In this document: positions 40,458 to 48,104 of the stretch, one piece after another | How positions within the stretch are numbered: the stretch's first letter is position 1 | Layout of the letters: each line of letters opens with the position of its first letter | Source: an uncultured Enterococcus sp. | GTDB taxonomy: Bacteria; Bacillota; Bacilli; Lactobacillales; Enterococcaceae | NCBI RefSeq assembly: GCF_913775425.1 | Contig: NZ_CAJYIS010000044.1 | Location: 1 to 48,104, forward strand | DNA: 48,104 bases | Reading direction: 5' to 3' | Notes under the pieces: generated by a model | What the model saw: only the letters and a program-made list of their open reading frames with translations | The model's database searches: none | Told to the model about the DNA's origin: nothing | Program-made: the position numbers and the translations under genes

Positions 40458-40901
40458 ATGAATAAACAACCTGTGTTTGGAAAAAAAGAAGCAGATAAAG
40501 TATACAAAGAACGTAAAGGGGCATATGTTGTCATTTCGCGAGAAACAAAACAAGAAATCATTTTGGTTCAGGCACCAAATGGGGCTTATTTTTTACCTGG
40601 TGGAGAAATTGAACAAAATGAAACGCATCACGAAACGATCGCAAGAGAAATGTTAGAAGAAGTCGGATTTGAAGTCGAAATCGGAGAATATCTTGGTGAA
40701 GCGATCGAGTACTTTTACTCTAGTCATCGCGATACGTACTATGAACATCCAGGTTATTTCTATGTTGTAGATGCATTTGAAAAAGTCGCTGAACCTACAG
40801 AAACGACAAATAATCTTTTGTGGACAACACCAGAAGAGGCGATGTTGTTATTGAAACGTGGAAGTCATCGCTGGGCTGTTCAAAAGTGGATGAAATCATA
40901 A
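40458..40901 (+). CDS. Nudix hydrolase
   Basis: A 147-aa hydrolase of nucleoside diphosphate-linked compounds. The Nudix box is complete: it starts GEIEQNE and ends REMLEEVGF (residues about 50-72), fitting GX5EX7REUXEEXGU. The rest of the domain, IILVQAPNGAYFLPGGE and the tail LLLKRGSHRWAVQKW, is typical of the MutT-like group. No additional domain reveals the substrate. Monocistronic: promoter upstream, repeat copy E terminator at its stop codon. Confidence 0.9.
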   Translation: MNKQPVFGKKEADKVYKERKGAYVVISRETKQEIILVQAPNGAYFLPGGEIEQNETHHETIAREMLEEVGFEVEIGEYLGEAIEYFYSSHRDTYYEHPGYFYVVDAFEKVAEPTETTNNLLWTTPEEAMLLLKRGSHRWAVQKWMKS

Positions 40902-40940
40902 AAAAGAGGTTGTGACAGAAATCTGTCACAGCCTCTTTTT
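40901..40940. repeat. Palindromic repeat, solo copy E (bidirectional terminator)
   Basis: AAAAAGAGGTTGTGACAGA pairs with TCTGTCACAGCCTCTTTTT (18 of 19 positions) around AA. Its core GTGACAGAAATCTGTCAC is the outer module of the composite repeats. It serves the convergent Nudix and HAD genes and overlaps the last base(s) of both stops. Confidence 0.9.
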
Positions 40941-41748
40941 AGATAGCATACGTATAAATGGCATGGGCTACACCGTGTTCATTGTTCGTCTTTGTGACTA
41001 CGGTTGCATGGTTTTTAACATTTTCAGTAGCATTTCCCATAGCAACACCAGTTCCAGCATATTTGATCATCTCTAAATCATTCTCATTATCGCCGATTGC
41101 CATAACTTCTTCACTAGTTAAATGCAAGTGAGTCGCTAGCTGATGGACAGCGGCTCCTTTATTAACTTTTTTATTTAAGATTTCTAAAAAGAAAGGAGTG
41201 CTTTTCACTACTGTAAAGCGCTCATGCATAAATGCAGGTAGGTTTTGTTCGACTTGTGCCAGCTTTTTGGGATCATCGATCATCATCATTTTGATAATCG
41301 ATAGATCAGGAGTCATTTCTTCAGGCGTACGATAGCGAATCGGCATTTGCACCAAGTATGCTTCGTGAACAGTATAAGGGCTGATATCCCGGTTTGCTGT
41401 ATAGATGTGCTCTTCTGTTTCAGTATGCAGATGAACATCTAGTCGTCTTGCGGTCATTTCGATATCCAGAAAATCTTCGTGAGTTAAACCATGTAACGAA
41501 ATTTTTTCTTTGGTGTGTGCATTTTGAATGTTCGAGCCGTTGTAACTGATCACAAAATCATCTTCTTTGTCTAATCCTAGTTCTTCAACCAAAGGCAATA
41601 CACCGATGATCGGACGACCTGTACACAAGACGATTTTAATCCCTCTTGCTTGGGCTTCATTGAGTGCTGCTTTTACTTCCTCAGTTACTTGGTGTTGATC
41701 GTTTAATAAAGTACCATCGATATCAATGGCGATTAATTTGATTGACAT
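40939..41748 (-). CDS. Cof-type HAD-superfamily sugar/nucleotide phosphatase
   Basis: A 269-aa phosphatase of HAD subclass IIB. Motif I is AIDIDGTLL (nucleophile D9), motif II is VLCTGR, motif III is the Lys in NKKVNKG, and motif IV is GDNENDLEMI. The large cap between them gives specificity. Similar proteins (YidA, YwpJ) act on sugar phosphates and FMN-like compounds. The ATG at 41748 follows AAAGGATGAG; a longer frame overlaps the HD gene. It lies 13 nt after the HD gene stop, so it is probably co-transcribed with it. Confidence 0.9.
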   Translation of the reverse strand: MSIKLIAIDIDGTLLNDQHQVTEEVKAALNEAQARGIKIVLCTGRPIIGVLPLVEELGLDKEDDFVISYNGSNIQNAHTKEKISLHGLTHEDFLDIEMTARRLDVHLHTETEEHIYTANRDISPYTVHEAYLVQMPIRYRTPEEMTPDLSIIKMMMIDDPKKLAQVEQNLPAFMHERFTVVKSTPFFLEILNKKVNKGAAVHQLATHLHLTSEEVMAIGDNENDLEMIKYAGTGVAMGNATENVKNHATVVTKTNNEHGVAHAIYTYAI

Positions 41749-41761
41749 AGTCTCATCCTTT

Positions 41762-43114
41762 CTAAATAAGTGCACCGTTGACAATATGTGCACGAAATTG
41801 CAAATACGTTTCATAAAAGAGATCATAAGAAGTTGAATGATCTTCATGGGTCATCTCACGCGGAAAATAAAAGCGATGATCTCCTTGTGATTGTCCTGCC
41901 AGTGCTGCCACTAGCGCACTGACATGGGATAATTCGATTAGTGTTCCATCTTTTTCTTGTAGCTCGATTTGTGTACGTGAGTTTTTTGCATTCGGTCGGT
42001 AAAGATCATAAGGCAAATCAAAACTTGAATTGATTGCTGTATAGTAAGTCGCGTTAAACCCGACTTTTTCTACTGCTTCGACTAAACTAGTGATTCGTGT
42101 TTGATCAGTCTCTGGTGAAAAAGTGACCGATTTCAAAGGTTTACGATTTAAAAAACGACGAGCTAAATCACTTAAAATAGGATCGCGACTTTCTAACCAA
42201 TGGATAAAATAAGTGTTTAATACGCCATCATCTAGTTTCAAATAGTCTTCTAACTGATATGTTTCGTTTAAAAATGGAACTAAAAGTGGAGCACTTCGTT
42301 CAAAATAGGCGATGTCAGTTGGGAATAGTTCTTTTGCACGCGCTAATAAATGGGATAACCCAACTTCCATACCGCGAGACGTGGGGTGGAAGTACACTTG
42401 GACATACATCTGATAGCGACTGACGATATAATCTTCAACGGCATGCATGCCATTCATTGAAAAACTGATTCCGTGCTCATATGGACGAATCACACGTAAG
42501 ATACGCTTTAGATCAAATGTTCCATATTCTGTTCCAGTATAATAGGCATCACGTAATAAATAATCCATACGATCGGCATCGATTTGACTAGAAATCATTT
42601 GGACTACTTGAGGATTAGGATATTCTTTCGTAATGACGCTAGCGACTTTTTCTGGAAATCCTGCTTCAACGCGATTTAAGATTTGATAGACTTCAGTTTC
42701 TGGAGAAGTCAAGATCGCTACAGTTTGCACCTCGTGATCGGTTTGAAATAAATATTCAAACGTGTGAGAATAAGCACCATGACCGATATCGTGCAATAAG
42801 GCTGCGCAAAGCGTCACTAAGCGTTCTCGATCGTCCCAACCGGATGGACCGATTTTTTCGATAGAGTAGTTTCGTTCAAAAAGATCACAAATATTACGCG
42901 CGATTTCGTAGACGCCTAATGAATGAGAAAAGCGAGTATGTTCGGCGCCGTGAAAGGTAAATGAAGCAGTTCCCAATTGATGGATTCGACGTAGCCGCTG
43001 CACTTCTCGCGAATTGATCAGATCTAAAATGACTTGATGTTGTACATGAATATAACTGTGTACCGGATCACGAAAGACTTTTTCCATTGGGAGCAGTTGT
43101 TGTTTATAGGCCAA
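41762..43114 (-). CDS. HD-domain dNTP triphosphohydrolase (EF1143-like)
   Basis: A 450-aa enzyme with the H..HD..D metal site: H64 (TRFSHSLG), HD at 108-109 (CAALLHDIGHGAYSH) and a downstream Asp (QIDADRMDYLLRD). It is very like E. faecalis EF1143, whose crystal structure is known and which, as I recall, hydrolyses dNTPs under nucleotide control. It starts with TTG at 43114, after AAGGAGGAATAAGT. That site lies in the end of lipL, whose stop is only 2 nt upstream, so the two are tightly coupled. Its role is nucleotide-pool balance. Confidence 0.88.
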   Translation of the reverse strand: MAYKQQLLPMEKVFRDPVHSYIHVQHQVILDLINSREVQRLRRIHQLGTASFTFHGAEHTRFSHSLGVYEIARNICDLFERNYSIEKIGPSGWDDRERLVTLCAALLHDIGHGAYSHTFEYLFQTDHEVQTVAILTSPETEVYQILNRVEAGFPEKVASVITKEYPNPQVVQMISSQIDADRMDYLLRDAYYTGTEYGTFDLKRILRVIRPYEHGISFSMNGMHAVEDYIVSRYQMYVQVYFHPTSRGMEVGLSHLLARAKELFPTDIAYFERSAPLLVPFLNETYQLEDYLKLDDGVLNTYFIHWLESRDPILSDLARRFLNRKPLKSVTFSPETDQTRITSLVEAVEKVGFNATYYTAINSSFDLPYDLYRPNAKNSRTQIELQEKDGTLIELSHVSALVAALAGQSQGDHRFYFPREMTHEDHSTSYDLFYETYLQFRAHIVNGALI

Positions 43115-43116
43115 AC

Positions 43117-43911
43117 TTATTCCTCCTTTATTTGTTCGTTTCGTTCGATCATATTCGCCAAGCGTTTTGTAAATAAAGGGTTTTTCGGCAATGTTTCTTT
43201 TAATGCGTGTTGAACTTTAGGATCATCAGTTGCTTGAAAAGCATTCATCAATCGTTCCTTGGTTTCAGCGATACTGATCTCGTACCCTAATACCGACGCT
43301 AAGGTGGTCATGCATGTCGGTTCAATATCCGGATAGCCAGAATCGGGTATAATGTTCGCAGCAGTATAGAAGGCTTTAGCTATCGCCCCGCGCGCAAATT
43401 GATCACCGTTGACACTAAGATACACCATTACCGCAATATTGTCTTTGATTCTTCTTTGGGCCATTCCGGCAATTTTTTTGCCTTTGACACTCAGATCGAA
43501 TGTTCCAGGACAGTATGATTGAGTAATTTCATAAGCTTCAATGTTAAGTTCAGGAAAAGCCTGTTGGATGAAGGCCATGCAGTGTGCGTAGGCATCATCG
43601 ATCGATTGGACAGTTTCATTTTTTTTGAAAATATAAGATAGATTGAGCACGCCTTGATCAGCCACTACACCTAGACCGCCAGAATTGCGTACGATCGGTG
43701 TGAATTTTTGCGTTCGTAATTGAGTTAAGCCACTTAGAAGTTCTGGAACTTTAGTGTCTTTCATTCCTAAAATAAAAGATTGTTGAAGTTGCCAAAAGTG
43801 TAAAACTTGTTCATCAGCTGGTAAAGCGTCTAATAAACAATCGGTAAACACAAATGGTAATAATGCTTCTTGATCAGTAAGCTGCAACTGATCGAATAAA
43901 AAAACAGTCAT
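43117..43911 (-). CDS. lipL: Octanoyl-[GcvH]:protein N-octanoyltransferase (LipL-like)
   Basis: A 264-aa member of the biotin/lipoate ligase fold. It has RNSGGLGVVADQGVLNLSYI and SYCPGTFDLSVKGKKIAGMAQRR. The cysteine in SYCPG (C134) is the position of the acyl-thioester nucleophile of Bacillus LipL, so an amidotransferase is favoured over an ATP-using ligase. It would move octanoyl or lipoyl groups from GcvH to dehydrogenase E2 subunits. First gene of lipL / HD phosphohydrolase / HAD. The ATG follows AAAGGA. Confidence 0.85.
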   Translation of the reverse strand: MTVFLFDQLQLTDQEALLPFVFTDCLLDALPADEQVLHFWQLQQSFILGMKDTKVPELLSGLTQLRTQKFTPIVRNSGGLGVVADQGVLNLSYIFKKNETVQSIDDAYAHCMAFIQQAFPELNIEAYEITQSYCPGTFDLSVKGKKIAGMAQRRIKDNIAVMVYLSVNGDQFARGAIAKAFYTAANIIPDSGYPDIEPTCMTTLASVLGYEISIAETKERLMNAFQATDDPKVQHALKETLPKNPLFTKRLANMIERNEQIKEE

Positions 43912-44056
43912 AAAAAAATCCTTTCTCTAATTTCCTAATTATATTATAAACGATTTCATGCTTTTTTTGCGAAAACTTCCCATTAAAATGAAGAATCGTT
44001 GACAAATCGAGTAAAACCGTTGAAAATGTGAACAGAAAACACAAGGAGGTCAAAGT

Positions 44057-44488
44057 GTGGTAGAAAAACAAGGGCAAGCAATCGCGATCCATTTAGAAAC
44101 GATTGTGCAACAAGAAGGCGAAACACAAAATTTTGTATTTGATTTGACAGGACAACTTGTTAAAATTGGAGATACACTATACATTCGGTATAAAGAAGAG
44201 ACCGAAGAAGGGCAAATTCCGGTTACGATCAAATTATTACCAGATGGTAGCTTACAGCTAATACGAGCAAGTGAGATGCGTTTAAGATTAAAATTCGAGT
44301 ATAAACAAACTGTCGAAAGCCATTATAAAACTCCTTATGGCATGATGTTTTTTAGTACTTTTACGCACGATATGCACGTTAGCTTAAAAGATCGTCCGAC
44401 TGCAGGTGAGATTGCGTTGACATATGATCTATATTTAGCAGATCAAAAAGCCGGCGAGTATCAGATGAAGTTATCCTTCACAGCATAA
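44057..44488 (+). CDS. DUF1934 (YwiB-like) protein
   Basis: A 143-aa beta-barrel-like protein with no signal peptide. The central LYIRYKEETEEGQIPVTIKLLPDGSLQLIRASEMRLRLKF, of which the end RASEMRLRLKF is most conserved, and the later TPYGMMFFSTFTH are hallmarks of DUF1934, close in size to calycin folds. Function unknown. It starts with GTG at 44057 after AAGGAGGTC. It precedes rpoE as in B. subtilis (ywiB region) and E. faecalis, and is divergent from lipL. Confidence 0.85.
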   Translation: MVEKQGQAIAIHLETIVQQEGETQNFVFDLTGQLVKIGDTLYIRYKEETEEGQIPVTIKLLPDGSLQLIRASEMRLRLKFEYKQTVESHYKTPYGMMFFSTFTHDMHVSLKDRPTAGEIALTYDLYLADQKAGEYQMKLSFTA

Positions 44489-44572
44489 ATTTTAAGAATT
44501 TGAAAGAAAAAATTGCTTTTTCGGCGACATTTTTGTATGATTAGGAGTAGACTGTGAAAGGACGTGTCCCGA

Positions 44573-45184
44573 TTGGAAATTAATGTATTTGAAGGCCTGG
44601 ATAGAAGCGAATTGTCCATGATTGAAGTGGCGCATGCGATTTTAGAACAACGTGGAGATGTGATGGATTTTTCTGATTTAGTCAATCAAATCCAAACCTA
44701 CCTTGGAAAATCTGATGGTGAAATTCGTGATGCTTTGGCTCAATTTTATACGGATTTGAATATTGATGGAAGTTTTATTTCATTAGGTGATAATCGTTGG
44801 GGATTACGCTCTTGGTATGCAATCGACTCAATCGATGAAGAGATCAATCATGGCTTAGATGAAGATGATGAAGATACACCAAGAAAACGTAAACGTAAAA
44901 AAGTAAATGCCTTTATCAATGATGATGAAGATGCAATTGACTACAACGATGATGATCCAGAAGATACTGATCTATCTGAAGATGAAGACGATGACGATTT
45001 ATTTGAAGATGAAGATGAAGATGATGAAGAAATCTCAGCATACAATTCTGACTTACAAGAAATTGGCGCAGATAACTCTGATGATGAAGAAGTTGTTCCA
45101 GAAAATATTGAAGAAGACTTAACGATTATCGATGATGACGAAGAAGACGAATTCGATGATGAATACGAAGAGAACGAAGAATAA
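44573..45184 (+). CDS. rpoE: DNA-directed RNA polymerase delta subunit
   Basis: Delta speeds RNA polymerase recycling and sharpens promoter choice by initiating-nucleotide level. The N-terminal HARE-HTH domain (about 1-90) has [18 protein letters not shown] and [18 protein letters not shown]. The rest is an almost purely D/E tail with a short KRKRKK basic patch first (about 103-110), matching the Bacillus design. I use the TTG at 44573 (10 nt after AAAGGA); the GTG at 44564 overlaps that site. At 203 aa it is somewhat longer than B. subtilis RpoE because of the acidic tail. Confidence 0.95.
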   Translation: MEINVFEGLDRSELSMIEVAHAILEQRGDVMDFSDLVNQIQTYLGKSDGEIRDALAQFYTDLNIDGSFISLGDNRWGLRSWYAIDSIDEEINHGLDEDDEDTPRKRKRKKVNAFINDDEDAIDYNDDDPEDTDLSEDEDDDDLFEDEDEDDEEISAYNSDLQEIGADNSDDEEVVPENIEEDLTIIDDDEEDEFDDEYEENEE

Positions 45185-45185
45185 T

Positions 45186-45225
45186 AAAACGTGCATGAGA
45201 TCTTAGGATTTCATGCACGTTTTAT
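45186..45225 (+). terminator. Terminator of rpoE
   Basis: AAAACGTGCATGA pairs with TCATGCACGTTTT around a loop of about 10 nt, followed by a T-rich stretch. Confidence 0.9.
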
Positions 45226-45262
45226 TTAATCTATTTTTGTACAGAATATTTTTGATTAGATA

Positions 45263-45271
45263 TGCTATACT
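45263..45271 (+). promoter_or_regulatory. Extended -10 element, probable rpoN promoter
   Basis: TGCTATACT is an extended -10 (TG-N-TATAAT type). No -35 is visible at 17 bp. Transcription would start near 45278 and run through the antisense of the tRNA-Arg gene into rpoN; no other promoter for rpoN is evident. Confidence 0.45.
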
Positions 45272-45304
45272 ACAACAAGAGATGGTGGCGCTTTAATTTA
45301 GCCA

Positions 45305-45334
45305 ATAAAAAAAGCATGTTCATTTTGAACATGC
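45305..45334 (-). terminator. Terminator of tRNA-Arg
   Basis: Perfect stem GCATGTTCA / TGAACATGC with a 3-nt loop. On the minus strand it is followed by seven T, just after the tRNA 3' end. Confidence 0.9.
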
Positions 45335-45337
45335 CAA

Positions 45338-45409
45338 CGCATCCTAAGGGAATCGAACCCCTGTCTCAAGAACCGGAATCTTGCGTGATATCCACTACAC
45401 TAAGGATGC
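45338..45409 (-). tRNA. tRNA-Arg (anticodon CCG)
   Basis: Read on the minus strand it starts GCATCCT and ends AGGATGC plus discriminator G, a perfect 7-bp acceptor stem. The D arm is GTGTAGTGGATATCAC. The anticodon arm has stem CAAGA/TCTTG and loop TTCCGGT, giving anticodon CCG (reads CGG). The T arm GGGGTTCGATTCCC is canonical. CCA is not encoded. It is 72 nt long including the discriminator and sits opposite to, and between, rpoE and rpoN. Confidence 0.95.
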
Positions 45410-45421
45410 AAATACTCATTA

Positions 45422-45449
45422 AGTATACCGGAAATTTTTAAAAAAACAA
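45422..45449 (-). promoter_or_regulatory. Promoter of tRNA-Arg
   Basis: Reading leftward, TTGTTT (complement of 45444-45449) and TATACT (complement of 45422-45427) are 16 bp apart, about 12 bp upstream of the mature tRNA 5' end. The -35 abuts the rpoN ribosome site on the other strand. Confidence 0.6.
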
Positions 45450-45460
45450 GGGGGAGTTAG

Positions 45461-46768
45461 ATGAAATTTGAGCAACAGTTATCACAGCAACAAAAACAAA
45501 CCCAAAAGTTAGCCCTTACACAACAGTTACAACAATCGTTGCAAGTATTGAATTATTCAAGCGAAGAATTGTTTGAATTTATCAACCAAAAAACGCTAGA
45601 AAACCCATTGATTGCTTTAAACGATCGGTATTTTTCAGGATTAAGTCAAACGCACACGGCTAATACATATGAAGTCAATTTCGGTCAGTTACAGGATACT
45701 AAACAATCTTTGTTTGATTTCTTAGTAGGACAAGTCCATTTGAATTACCGTGATACACCAATAAGAAAACGTATCTTGCGATTATTAGAATATATCGATT
45801 CGAATGGTTGGTTGGTTACCTCTTTATCACAAATCGCTACAGAGCATCAAGAATCCTATGTAGAATGGCTAGATGCATTGACACTTTTACAACAATTAGA
45901 TCCACCAGGGGTCGGTGCTCAAAATTTGCAAGAATGTCTCATGCTGCAAACAGAAAGAGATCGTCAAGCACCTAATCTGGCTTACTTGATTTTAGAATCT
46001 TATTTTATGTCCTTTGTTGAACGAAAGTGGGAGGAAATTGCGACAACAATACCTTGCGACATCAAAGAGATTCAACAAGTTTTTGATTATGTTCAAACAT
46101 TAACGCCGAAACCTGGTGCAGCTTTTGAGCGTGAAGAAGGACTGATGATCATTCCAGATCTAGAAGTGATAATTGAGAATAATGAATTGACGCTTTCTAG
46201 CTTGCGTTCGATGCAACCTCCTTTAAAGTTCAATCAGGCTTATTATGAAGAATTGAATCAGGTGAACAACCAAGAAATTTCACAATTTTTAAAACAAAGT
46301 CGCCAAACCTTTGATTGGCTAAAGCAAACGTTAGACCATCGGGAACAAACGATTTTACGAATCGGTGAGCTGATCATCCAACGCCAAGCTGATTTCTTTT
46401 TAAAAGATGCTCATCCTTTAAATCCTTTAACTATGCGTGAAGTTGCAGAAGTCTTAGAGCTGCATGAATCGACTATTAGCCGAGCGGTTAATAAAAAATA
46501 CATCGCGACTCCATTTGGTACCTATGAATTAAAACATTTTTTCACCACCAGAGTCTTGACTGCCTCTGGAGAAGAGATTGCAACAACTCAAGTAAAAGAA
46601 CATTTGAAACAGATGATTACTCATGAAGACAAGACCAAACCATTATCTGACCAGAAATTAGCAGATTTATTAAGTAAAGTTGGCTTTACGATCTCAAGAC
46701 GAACCGTCACAAAATATCGTGAAGCACTAGCGATTCCGACTTCAAAACAGCGAAAACGTTTTTCTTAA
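45461..46768 (+). CDS. rpoN: RNA polymerase sigma-54 factor
   Basis: A 435-aa sigma-54 (SigL). Region I is Gln-rich (FEQQLSQQQKQTQKLALTQQLQQ), the core-binding domain is in the middle (LRILEYIDSNGWL and PPGVGAQNLQECL), followed by the HTH (MREVAEVLELHESTISRAVNKKYI). The C-terminal RpoN box is RRTVTKYREAL, close to ARRTVAKYRE. It directs activator-dependent transcription, usually of PTS operons in enterococci; no sigma-54 activator is in this window. AAGGGGGAG precedes the ATG. The order rpoN-cggR-gap is shared with Listeria. Confidence 0.95.
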   Translation: MKFEQQLSQQQKQTQKLALTQQLQQSLQVLNYSSEELFEFINQKTLENPLIALNDRYFSGLSQTHTANTYEVNFGQLQDTKQSLFDFLVGQVHLNYRDTPIRKRILRLLEYIDSNGWLVTSLSQIATEHQESYVEWLDALTLLQQLDPPGVGAQNLQECLMLQTERDRQAPNLAYLILESYFMSFVERKWEEIATTIPCDIKEIQQVFDYVQTLTPKPGAAFEREEGLMIIPDLEVIIENNELTLSSLRSMQPPLKFNQAYYEELNQVNNQEISQFLKQSRQTFDWLKQTLDHREQTILRIGELIIQRQADFFLKDAHPLNPLTMREVAEVLELHESTISRAVNKKYIATPFGTYELKHFFTTRVLTASGEEIATTQVKEHLKQMITHEDKTKPLSDQKLADLLSKVGFTISRRTVTKYREALAIPTSKQRKRFS

Positions 46769-46806
46769 AGCGCGTGTTACCTTTTTAGGGCACACGCTGT
46801 TTTTTT
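46769..46806 (+). terminator. Terminator of rpoN
   Basis: AGCGcGTGT / ACACGCT, a 7-bp stem with a bulge and a loop of about 14 nt, then a T-run. Confidence 0.75.
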
Positions 46807-46828
46807 CGCTTCGAAAGGGAGTTTTAAG

Positions 46829-46857
46829 TTGCACGAGGAGAAAAATCGTGCTATCAT
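46829..46857 (+). promoter_or_regulatory. Promoter of the cggR-gap operon
   Basis: TTGCAC (46829-46834), 17-bp spacer, TATCAT (46852-46857). Transcription would begin near 46864, about 47 bp before the CggR-type operator. Confidence 0.65.
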
Positions 46858-46910
46858 ATTTTTTGTAGGAAGCATTGAAATTCTTACATTGATATTTTTT
46901 TTAACCTTAA

Positions 46911-46949
46911 TGGGTCGTAATAAGTCTATGTTGGACATTAAACGTCCAA
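46911..46949 (+). promoter_or_regulatory. CggR-type double operator
   Basis: Two direct copies of a GGAC/GGTC-N6-GTC unit: GGGTC-N6-AGTC then TTGGAC-N6-CGTCC. Spacing and order match the known B. subtilis cggR operator (GGGAC-N6-TGTC-N4-GGGAC-N6-TGTC). The second unit is also an inverted repeat TTGGAC / GTCCAA. It lies downstream of the promoter and upstream of the cggR start. Confidence 0.75.
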
Positions 46950-46966
46950 TGGAAGGATCGAGAAAA

Positions 46967-48004
46967 ATGCAAGACGAATTAAAATTGTTAGAGGGGATTA
47001 TTCCTGATATTTTGACCGTACTGCAAGAACGGTATCGTATTCTTCAACAGATTTATTGGATGCAACCTGTAGGAAGAAGAAATTTATCAGAACAACTTGG
47101 TTTGACAGAGCGTGTGCTTAGAACAGAGACCGATTTTTTAAAGCAGATTGGTTTAGTCGAAAGTTCAAAAAGTGGCATGATGTTGACAAACAAAGGGGAT
47201 TTGGTTTATCTTGAAATGGGAACGATCATGGATCAATTATTTGAAACGAAGCAAGTTGAATTACAGCTAGCGAAGTATCTAGGAATTGAGAAATGTTTGA
47301 TTGCCAAAGGAGACTCAAATCAACAAACTAAAGTTATCAGTTCATTTGGTGAGATGGTAAATGAAAGTTTGCTGACTCGATTGCCAGATGGTCAAAATAT
47401 CATCGCTGTAATGGGTGGTACAACAATGGCTACTGTTGCCGAAGAAATAGGCAAATTGGAAACTGAAAAACGACATAATATCTTCGTACCAGCACGAGGT
47501 GGGATCGGTGAAACCGTTAATGTCCAAGCCAACTCAGTGAGTGCAGTCATGGCGATTCGCTCGCAAGGAGAATACCGGTCGTTATTTGTCCCAGAACAGT
47601 TGAGTTCATTAGCGTATGAAACCTTGTTGCAGGAACCTTCTATTAAAGAAGTGTTGAATCTGATCAATCAAGCAAATTGCGTCATTCATGGAATTGGACG
47701 TGCCCTTCACATGGCGGCACGACGAAAAATGTCTGAAAGTGAAATTTTGATGCTCAAACAACATAATGCAGTCGCAGAATCATTTGGTTACTTTTTTAAT
47801 GAAAAAGGCGAAATTATTCATAAGATTCCTAGAATCGGATTGCAGTTAAAAGACATTCAAAATATTCCTTACGTATTTGCGATCGCAGGTGGTAAAGATA
47901 AAGCAAAAGCCATTCATGCGTATATGAAAAATGCACCAAAGCAAACGTGGCTCATTACTGATGAGGCTGCGGCAAATGAGATTTTAAAAGGGGTAACCCT
48001 TTAA
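46967..48004 (+). CDS. cggR: Central glycolytic genes regulator
   Basis: A 345-aa SorC/DeoR-type repressor that senses fructose 1,6-bisphosphate and controls the lower glycolysis genes starting with gap. The N-terminal winged helix (about 25-75) has GRRNLSEQLGLTERVLRTETDFLKQIGLV, of which LSEQLGLTERVLRTETDFL is the recognition unit. The sugar-binding domain follows (VMGGTTMATVAEEI, PARGGIGETVNVQANSV, GIGRAL). I start at the ATG at 46967 (AAGGATCGAGAAAA before it), giving the usual length; the longer frame covers the promoter and operator. Confidence 0.93.
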   Translation: MQDELKLLEGIIPDILTVLQERYRILQQIYWMQPVGRRNLSEQLGLTERVLRTETDFLKQIGLVESSKSGMMLTNKGDLVYLEMGTIMDQLFETKQVELQLAKYLGIEKCLIAKGDSNQQTKVISSFGEMVNESLLTRLPDGQNIIAVMGGTTMATVAEEIGKLETEKRHNIFVPARGGIGETVNVQANSVSAVMAIRSQGEYRSLFVPEQLSSLAYETLLQEPSIKEVLNLINQANCVIHGIGRALHMAARRKMSESEILMLKQHNAVAESFGYFFNEKGEIIHKIPRIGLQLKDIQNIPYVFAIAGGKDKAKAIHAYMKNAPKQTWLITDEAAANEILKGVTL

Positions 48005-48043
48005 AATAAATTTTTTATGATTTTCATAAGGAGGAAATCTTAA

Positions 48044-48104
48044 ATGACAGTTAAAGTAGGTATTAATGGATTTGGACGTATCGGACGCTTAGCATTCCGT
48101 CGTA
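48044..48104 (+). CDS. gap: Glyceraldehyde-3-phosphate dehydrogenase, 3'-truncated
   Basis: Only the first 20 codons are inside the window. They read MTVKVGINGFGRIGRLAFRR, the N-terminal NAD-binding strand and GxGxxG loop of phosphorylating GAPDH. A very strong ribosome site (AAGGAGGAA) stands 8 nt before the ATG, fitting a highly expressed enzyme. It is the second gene of the cggR operon, 39 nt after cggR. Confidence 0.95.
   Translation, partial: MTVKVGINGFGRIGRLAFRR

Noticed and set aside
44907-45122. Rightward 71-aa M/K-rich frame inside rpoE
   Set aside because: Frame-shifted reading of the acidic GAT/GAA codons of rpoE.
1-48104. Phage, insertion sequence, integrative element or toxin-antitoxin module
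   Set aside because: No transposase, integrase, phage structural or typical toxin-antitoxin pair was seen; the tRNA-Arg gene has no adjacent integrase or duplicated 3' end.

Overview
The window looks like a chromosomal segment of a low-GC Gram-positive coccus of the order Lactobacillales, most probably Enterococcus or a close relative. The reasons are: an IreB-like protein with the paired N-terminal threonines (T4, T7); separate coaB and coaC genes beside a PanT-type ECF transporter subunit; an HD phosphohydrolase of the E. faecalis EF1143 type next to lipL, a DUF1934 gene and rpoE; and AT-rich intergenic regions with strong AAGGAGG ribosome binding sites. No phage, insertion sequence, CRISPR array or rRNA was seen. 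One tRNA gene is present.

Layout from left to right. 1-8905: a truncated GNAT gene, two DNA repair or processing nucleases (a DEDDh exonuclease and ExoIII), murB, a leftward coaB-coaC-panT operon for coenzyme A, and the polyamine importer potABCD. 8973-17909: a leftward ABC-F / MATE / GNAT operon, rex, a permease plus TIGR03943 pair with histidine-rich loops, the ireB-ruvX-DUF1292 housekeeping operon, an unrecognised 117-aa gene and a small membrane protein. 18190-25879: an SDR oxidoreductase whose catalytic lysine position reads asparagine, a complete non-PTS sucrose operon (permease, GH32 hydrolase, fructokinase, LacI repressor) with an unusually clear promoter/operator region, and an Lrp/AsnC regulator divergent from an aspartase. 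25964-31305: a 14-TM efflux pump, then an MFS transporter with two small helical proteins and a divergent PrfA/Ers-like Crp/Fnr regulator. This second block lies between two copies of a palindromic repeat. An FAD oxidoreductase follows. 31459-39152: a GtrB-like glycosyltransferase, then the conserved rnhC / zapA-cvpA / mutS2 / trxA / uvrC maintenance block. 39169-48104: a C26 amidase, glyoxalase I, a Nudix hydrolase, a Cof-type HAD phosphatase, the HD phosphohydrolase and lipL, then DUF1934, rpoE, tRNA-Arg(CCG), rpoN, cggR and the start of gap.

Most of the window is housekeeping sequence. The accessory or unusual signals are: (i) a modular family of palindromes (about 30 bp solo and 120-160 bp composite forms) used as terminators at five loci; (ii) the csc-like sucrose operon with two AACCGGTT operators and two cre-like sites on a consensus promoter; (iii) inverted AAATCACGAA sites bracketing the coaB promoter; (iv) a CggR-type double operator ahead of cggR-gap; (v) an rpoN leader that probably runs antisense through the tRNA-Arg gene; (vi) small unannotated-type proteins, one translationally coupled to a transporter.

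All functions are assigned by reading motifs and gene order. Nothing was searched or computed, and promoter and operator calls are visual matches.
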